Below are positions 13,509 through 16,325 of a DNA stretch of 16,325 nucleotides, piece by piece (position 1 is the stretch's first letter; the number at the start of each line of letters is the position of its first letter). The position numbers and the translations under genes are program-made. Source of the stretch: Geodermatophilaceae bacterium. GTDB lineage: Bacteria; Actinomycetota; Actinomycetes; Mycobacteriales; Geodermatophilaceae. The stretch spans positions 1 through 16,325 of the forward strand of contig JACCTM010000177.1 of the NCBI GenBank assembly GCA_013812385.1. The letters run 5' to 3'. The notes beneath the pieces are model-generated. The model was not told where the DNA came from and ran no database searches. It saw only the letters and a program-made list of their open reading frames with translations.

Positions 13509-13516
13509 GGCTGGTC

Positions 13517-15475
13517 GTGGAGACGACACTGCTGGACCCGGTGGTCGGTCTCGTGCTCGAGAAGCGTTATCGCGTCGAGCGCCGGCTGGCGCGCGGCGGC
13601 ATGTCCACGGTCTACGAGGGCACCGACCTCCGCCTGGATCGCCGCGTGGCCATCAAGGTGATGGCGGAGGCGCTGGCCACGGACCCCTCCTTCGTCGCCA
13701 GCTTCAATCGTGAAGCCCGCTCTGCAGCAAGGCTTTCGCACCTCAATGTCGTTTCGGTCAGCGATCAGGGCGAAGACGACGGCTTCGTCTTCCTGGTCAT
13801 GGAACTCGTGCGCGGGCAGACGTTGCGCGCGGTCATTCATGAGAACGGTCGACTCAGTCCCGAGCAGGCCTTCGCCGTGCTTGCCCCCACGCTGTCCGGC
13901 CTGTCGGCCGCGCACCGAACGGGGCTGATCCACCGGGATGTCAAACCGGAGAACATCCTGCTGTCCCGGGACGGCGTGGTGAAGGTCGCCGATTTCGGTC
14001 TGGCCAGGGCGGTCGCGGGAACCGGCACAACGTCGGTGACCAACGGTGTCCTGCTGGGCACGGTCGCCTATCTCGCACCTGAACAGATCGAACGCGGCAC
14101 CGCCGATGCGCGCAGCGATGTGTACGCCGCCGGCATCGTGCTGTACGAGATGCTCACCGGCAAACCTCCGTACGCGGGTGACAGTGCGTTGTCAGTGGCC
14201 TACCAGCACGTCAACAACGACGTTCCGCTGCCTTCCCGCACGGTGTCGGGAATTCCGACCGCGATCGACGAGCTGGTCTCCTCGGCCACTCGGCGTGACC
14301 CGGCCGCGCGGCCACTGGACGCTGGCGCCTTTCTGGCCGAGCTGTTCGACGTGAGCACCGATCTGGGCATGTCCCGAGTGACGGTGCCGGTGCGATACCG
14401 CGACAGCCCGGTGCAGTCGCCCCCGATGTCGGGGCCGGGTGCAGCCGATCCGGGGTCAAGGACACCACCGGGTTCGCGCGCCGCCCCCCGCACGCATCAG
14501 ACGGCGGTGCTCGGTGCAGTTGCTGGTCGGTCCTCCAGTCCGGACGAGAGGGGCCTCAGCTCGACAACTGGTCGAAATCTGGGATCCCCACGCCGACGCC
14601 GCACCAGCAGAATCGCGCTCGCACTGGTCCTCGTCCTGGCGGTCGTCGCCGGTGGGATCGGTTGGTGGTTCGGCTCCGGGCGCTACGCGGTCACGCCGGA
14701 GGTGGTCGGGTTCGCCGAAGCAGCGGCCGTACAAGCGGTTCAGGACGCCGGACTGGATCCGATCGTCGAAGAGGTCTTCAGCGAGACCGTCGCGGCCGAC
14801 ATGGTGATCTCGGCCGATCCGGGGGCCGGGGCCGAGATCATGCGGGGTAGTACGGTCAACCTCCAGGTATCCAAGGGACCAGAGCGGTTCCTCCTGGACG
14901 AGGCGCTGCTCGGCCTGCCCGAGGCCGACGTTTCCACCGCCTTGGCCGGCCTGCCGATCGCCGTCATTCGGGCCGAGGGGTTTCACGAAACCGTTCCGGT
15001 CGGATCTGTGATCGGCTTCGACCCCGCCGTCGGGACCGAACTTCGGCGAGACCAGCAGATCACGATGTTGGTCAGCATCGGTCCGGAGCCGCGCGTGATA
15101 CCCGACGTCTCGGGAATGGCTCAGGGCGAGGCGCGAGCCGCTCTGGAGGCCGTTGGCTTCGCGGTCGACGTACGCGAGGAGTTCAACCGCGACGTCGCCG
15201 CTGGCATTGTGCTCACCACCGAGCCCGCTCCCGACGCCGGCCCGCAACCGGTTGGCGCCACGATCATCCTGGTGATCTCGAAGGGCCCCGACCTCGTCGC
15301 CGTGCCGGACGTGATCGGCAAGGACCGCGACACTGCCATTGCTGAGCTGGAAGCAGCAGGATTCGTGGCCGACCCGACGTCCTTCCTCGGCAACCGGGTC
15401 ACGCAACAAAGTCCCGCCCCAGGTGAGCTGGCCGAACGCGGTTCGACGGTAAGCATCCTGCTCAGCTTCTTCTGA
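13517..15475 (+). CDS. pknL: PknL-type serine/threonine protein kinase with PASTA repeats
   Basis: This 652-residue membrane kinase has an intact Hanks-type domain (about 18-280). The glycine loop is LARGGMSTVYEG (24-35), the ATP lysine Lys47, the catalytic loop HRDVKPEN (139-146), then DFG (159-161), a threonine-rich activation loop (169-175) and APE (187-189). A proline/serine-rich linker (about 285-360) precedes one membrane helix (365-386). Four extracellular PASTA repeats follow: 390-455, 458-523, 526-590 and 594-652. The second is the most divergent. PASTA domains bind peptidoglycan fragments, so the kinase should sense the cell wall. M. tuberculosis PknL lacks PASTA repeats, whereas that of Corynebacterium has them. 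The name rests on the neighbouring Rv2175c-type gene and the order of the locus. It starts at a GTG 50 bp after the dehydrogenase gene. Confidence 0.92.
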   Translation: METTLLDPVVGLVLEKRYRVERRLARGGMSTVYEGTDLRLDRRVAIKVMAEALATDPSFVASFNREARSAARLSHLNVVSVSDQGEDDGFVFLVMELVRGQTLRAVIHENGRLSPEQAFAVLAPTLSGLSAAHRTGLIHRDVKPENILLSRDGVVKVADFGLARAVAGTGTTSVTNGVLLGTVAYLAPEQIERGTADARSDVYAAGIVLYEMLTGKPPYAGDSALSVAYQHVNNDVPLPSRTVSGIPTAIDELVSSATRRDPAARPLDAGAFLAELFDVSTDLGMSRVTVPVRYRDSPVQSPPMSGPGAADPGSRTPPGSRAAPRTHQTAVLGAVAGRSSSPDERGLSSTTGRNLGSPRRRRTSRIALALVLVLAVVAGGIGWWFGSGRYAVTPEVVGFAEAAAVQAVQDAGLDPIVEEVFSETVAADMVISADPGAGAEIMRGSTVNLQVSKGPERFLLDEALLGLPEADVSTALAGLPIAVIRAEGFHETVPVGSVIGFDPAVGTELRRDQQITMLVSIGPEPRVIPDVSGMAQGEARAALEAVGFAVDVREEFNRDVAAGIVLTTEPAPDAGPQPVGATIILVISKGPDLVAVPDVIGKDRDTAIAELEAAGFVADPTSFLGNRVTQQSPAPGELAERGSTVSILLSFF

Positions 15476-15481
15476 CCGGTT

Positions 15482-16325
15482 TCAGCGGTCGAGCAGCTCT
15501 GCCAGTACGTCACCGGCACGCCGGACGCCCTCGTCGTCGATGTCCAGATGGGTCAGCATCCGCACCCGATCCGATGCCACCTGGGAGATCAGTACTCCCT
15601 GCTCGGCTGCGGCCTTGGCAAGAGCCGGCGCATCGACCCCGTCGAGACGCACGATGTTGGTCTGCACCTGATCGGCGGCGACGCCGAGTCGGCCGGCCAA
15701 CTGTTGGGCGCGGGCATGGTCCTCGGCGAGCCGGTCGATGTGGTTCGCCAGTGCGTAGCGGCCGGCAGCGGCGAGGATCCCGACCTGTCGCATACCGCCC
15801 CCCAGGCGCTTGCGCAGGATCCGGGCCGCCGCGATCCGCTCGGCCGAAGCGATGATCACCGATCCCACCGGCGAACCGAGTCCCTTGGACAGGCAGACCG
15901 ACAAGGTGTCGGCCAATTCGCCGTACGTCGACAGCGGCGTTCCGGTAGCGACCGCGGCGTTCCAGATGCGGGCCCCGTCGATGTGTAGGGCCACGCCGCG
16001 ATCGCGTAACTCGCCGGACAACCTCGTGAGCTCAGCCAAGGGCTGGATGCTTCCGCCGCCCCGGTTGTGGGTGTTCTCCACAGCTACCGCGTTCGTGCCC
16101 ATCGTGTGCCAGTCCCCCTCGCGGACCTGGGCAAGCAGTTCGTCGGTGTTGAACAAGCCCCGCCGACTGACCACGGTCCGGGTCTGAATGCCGAAAAGCG
16201 CTGCGGCGGCTCCATGTTCGTAGGTGACTATGTGTGCGTCCGCGTCGGCGAGGATCTCCTCACCGGGACCGGCCAGCAGGCGCAGGCAGATCTGGTTGCC
16301 CATCGTGCCGGTGGGCACGAACAGC
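15482..16325 (-). CDS. Low-specificity L-threonine aldolase (partial, N-terminus outside window)
   Basis: A minus-strand frame runs from the window edge to a stop at 15482, giving about 280 residues that lack the true N-terminus. The edge reads LFVPTGTMGNQ, an internal aldolase motif, so the GTG at 16318 is not a start. It is a fold-type I PLP enzyme that splits L-threonine or L-allo-threonine to glycine and acetaldehyde. Numbering from that Val: AHIVTYEHGAAA (28-39) stacks on PLP, ENTHNRGGGS (81-90) is the family signature, and HIDGARIWNA (112-121) holds Asp114, which pairs with the pyridine nitrogen. LSKGLGSPVGS (143-153) holds the Schiff-base Lys145. The C-terminal small domain is complete. 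It converges on the kinase gene with 6 bp between the stops. Confidence 0.92.
   Translation of the reverse strand, partial: LFVPTGTMGNQICLRLLAGPGEEILADADAHIVTYEHGAAAALFGIQTRTVVSRRGLFNTDELLAQVREGDWHTMGTNAVAVENTHNRGGGSIQPLAELTRLSGELRDRGVALHIDGARIWNAAVATGTPLSTYGELADTLSVCLSKGLGSPVGSVIIASAERIAAARILRKRLGGGMRQVGILAAAGRYALANHIDRLAEDHARAQQLAGRLGVAADQVQTNIVRLDGVDAPALAKAAAEQGVLISQVASDRVRMLTHLDIDDEGVRRAGDVLAELLDR

Noticed and set aside
14456..15409. 317-codon minus-strand open frame opposite the kinase gene
   Set aside because: It is antisense to the PASTA region and has no domain of its own.
1..16325. CRISPR array, insertion sequence, tRNA, riboswitch or replication origin
   Set aside because: No repeated spacer pattern, transposase, cloverleaf or DnaA-box cluster was noticed in the window on reading both strands.

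Overview
The window is a high-GC stretch that reads as a chromosomal segment of an actinomycete. The evidence is the gene content: a DUF6504/SAV_6107-type HEPN pair, an Rv2175c-type regulator next to a PknL-type kinase, and a DnaE-type translesion polymerase. A textbook actinobacterial LexA box and many gene starts of the leaderless type (a TANNNT -10 hexamer 5-8 nt before ATG/GTG) agree with this. Genus cannot be fixed from the sequence. No rRNA, tRNA, CRISPR array, transposase or phage gene was seen.

Region 1 (1-2054) looks like a DNA-damage-response neighbourhood. On the minus strand lie, 5' to 3', a LexA box (2036-2051), a DUF6504 gene, an overlapping SAV_6107-type HEPN gene and, further on, the N-terminal PHP part of a DnaE-type polymerase that leaves the window at position 1. 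A vapBC toxin-antitoxin module sits on the plus strand between the HEPN gene and the polymerase gene. Its promoter/operator, with three copies of a TGGGTGT half-site, occupies the 39 bp separating vapB from the polymerase start, so both genes may respond to the VapBC repressor.

Region 2 (2055-6300) is a run of single housekeeping or accessory genes: a Dabb (A/B-barrel) protein, an MFS exporter, a YbaK/EbsC-type aminoacyl-tRNA deacylase relative, a VOC/glyoxalase-like protein, a flavin reductase and a GNAT acetyltransferase. Region 3 (6304-9805, minus strand) is a two-gene operon in which a metallo-beta-lactamase-fold hydrolase is coupled by an ATGA overlap to a 941-residue LuxR-type regulator with an ATPase domain (LAL family).

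Region 4 (9869-15475) matches the order metF-like/idsA2-like/Rv2175c-like/pknL known from Mycobacterium tuberculosis Rv2172c-Rv2176, with two differences: mptA is absent and an FMN-dependent alpha-hydroxy-acid dehydrogenase lies between the Rv2175c-type regulator and the kinase. The regulator and the dehydrogenase are divergent, with start codons only 11 bp apart and two mutually overlapping -10 elements. The kinase carries four PASTA repeats. The window ends inside a minus-strand L-threonine aldolase-type gene that converges on the kinase gene.

The most distinctive signals are regulatory: the LexA-controlled DUF6504-HEPN operon with a 15-bp hairpin in its leader, the tripartite vapB/polymerase operator, and the face-to-face leaderless promoters at 12307-12323.
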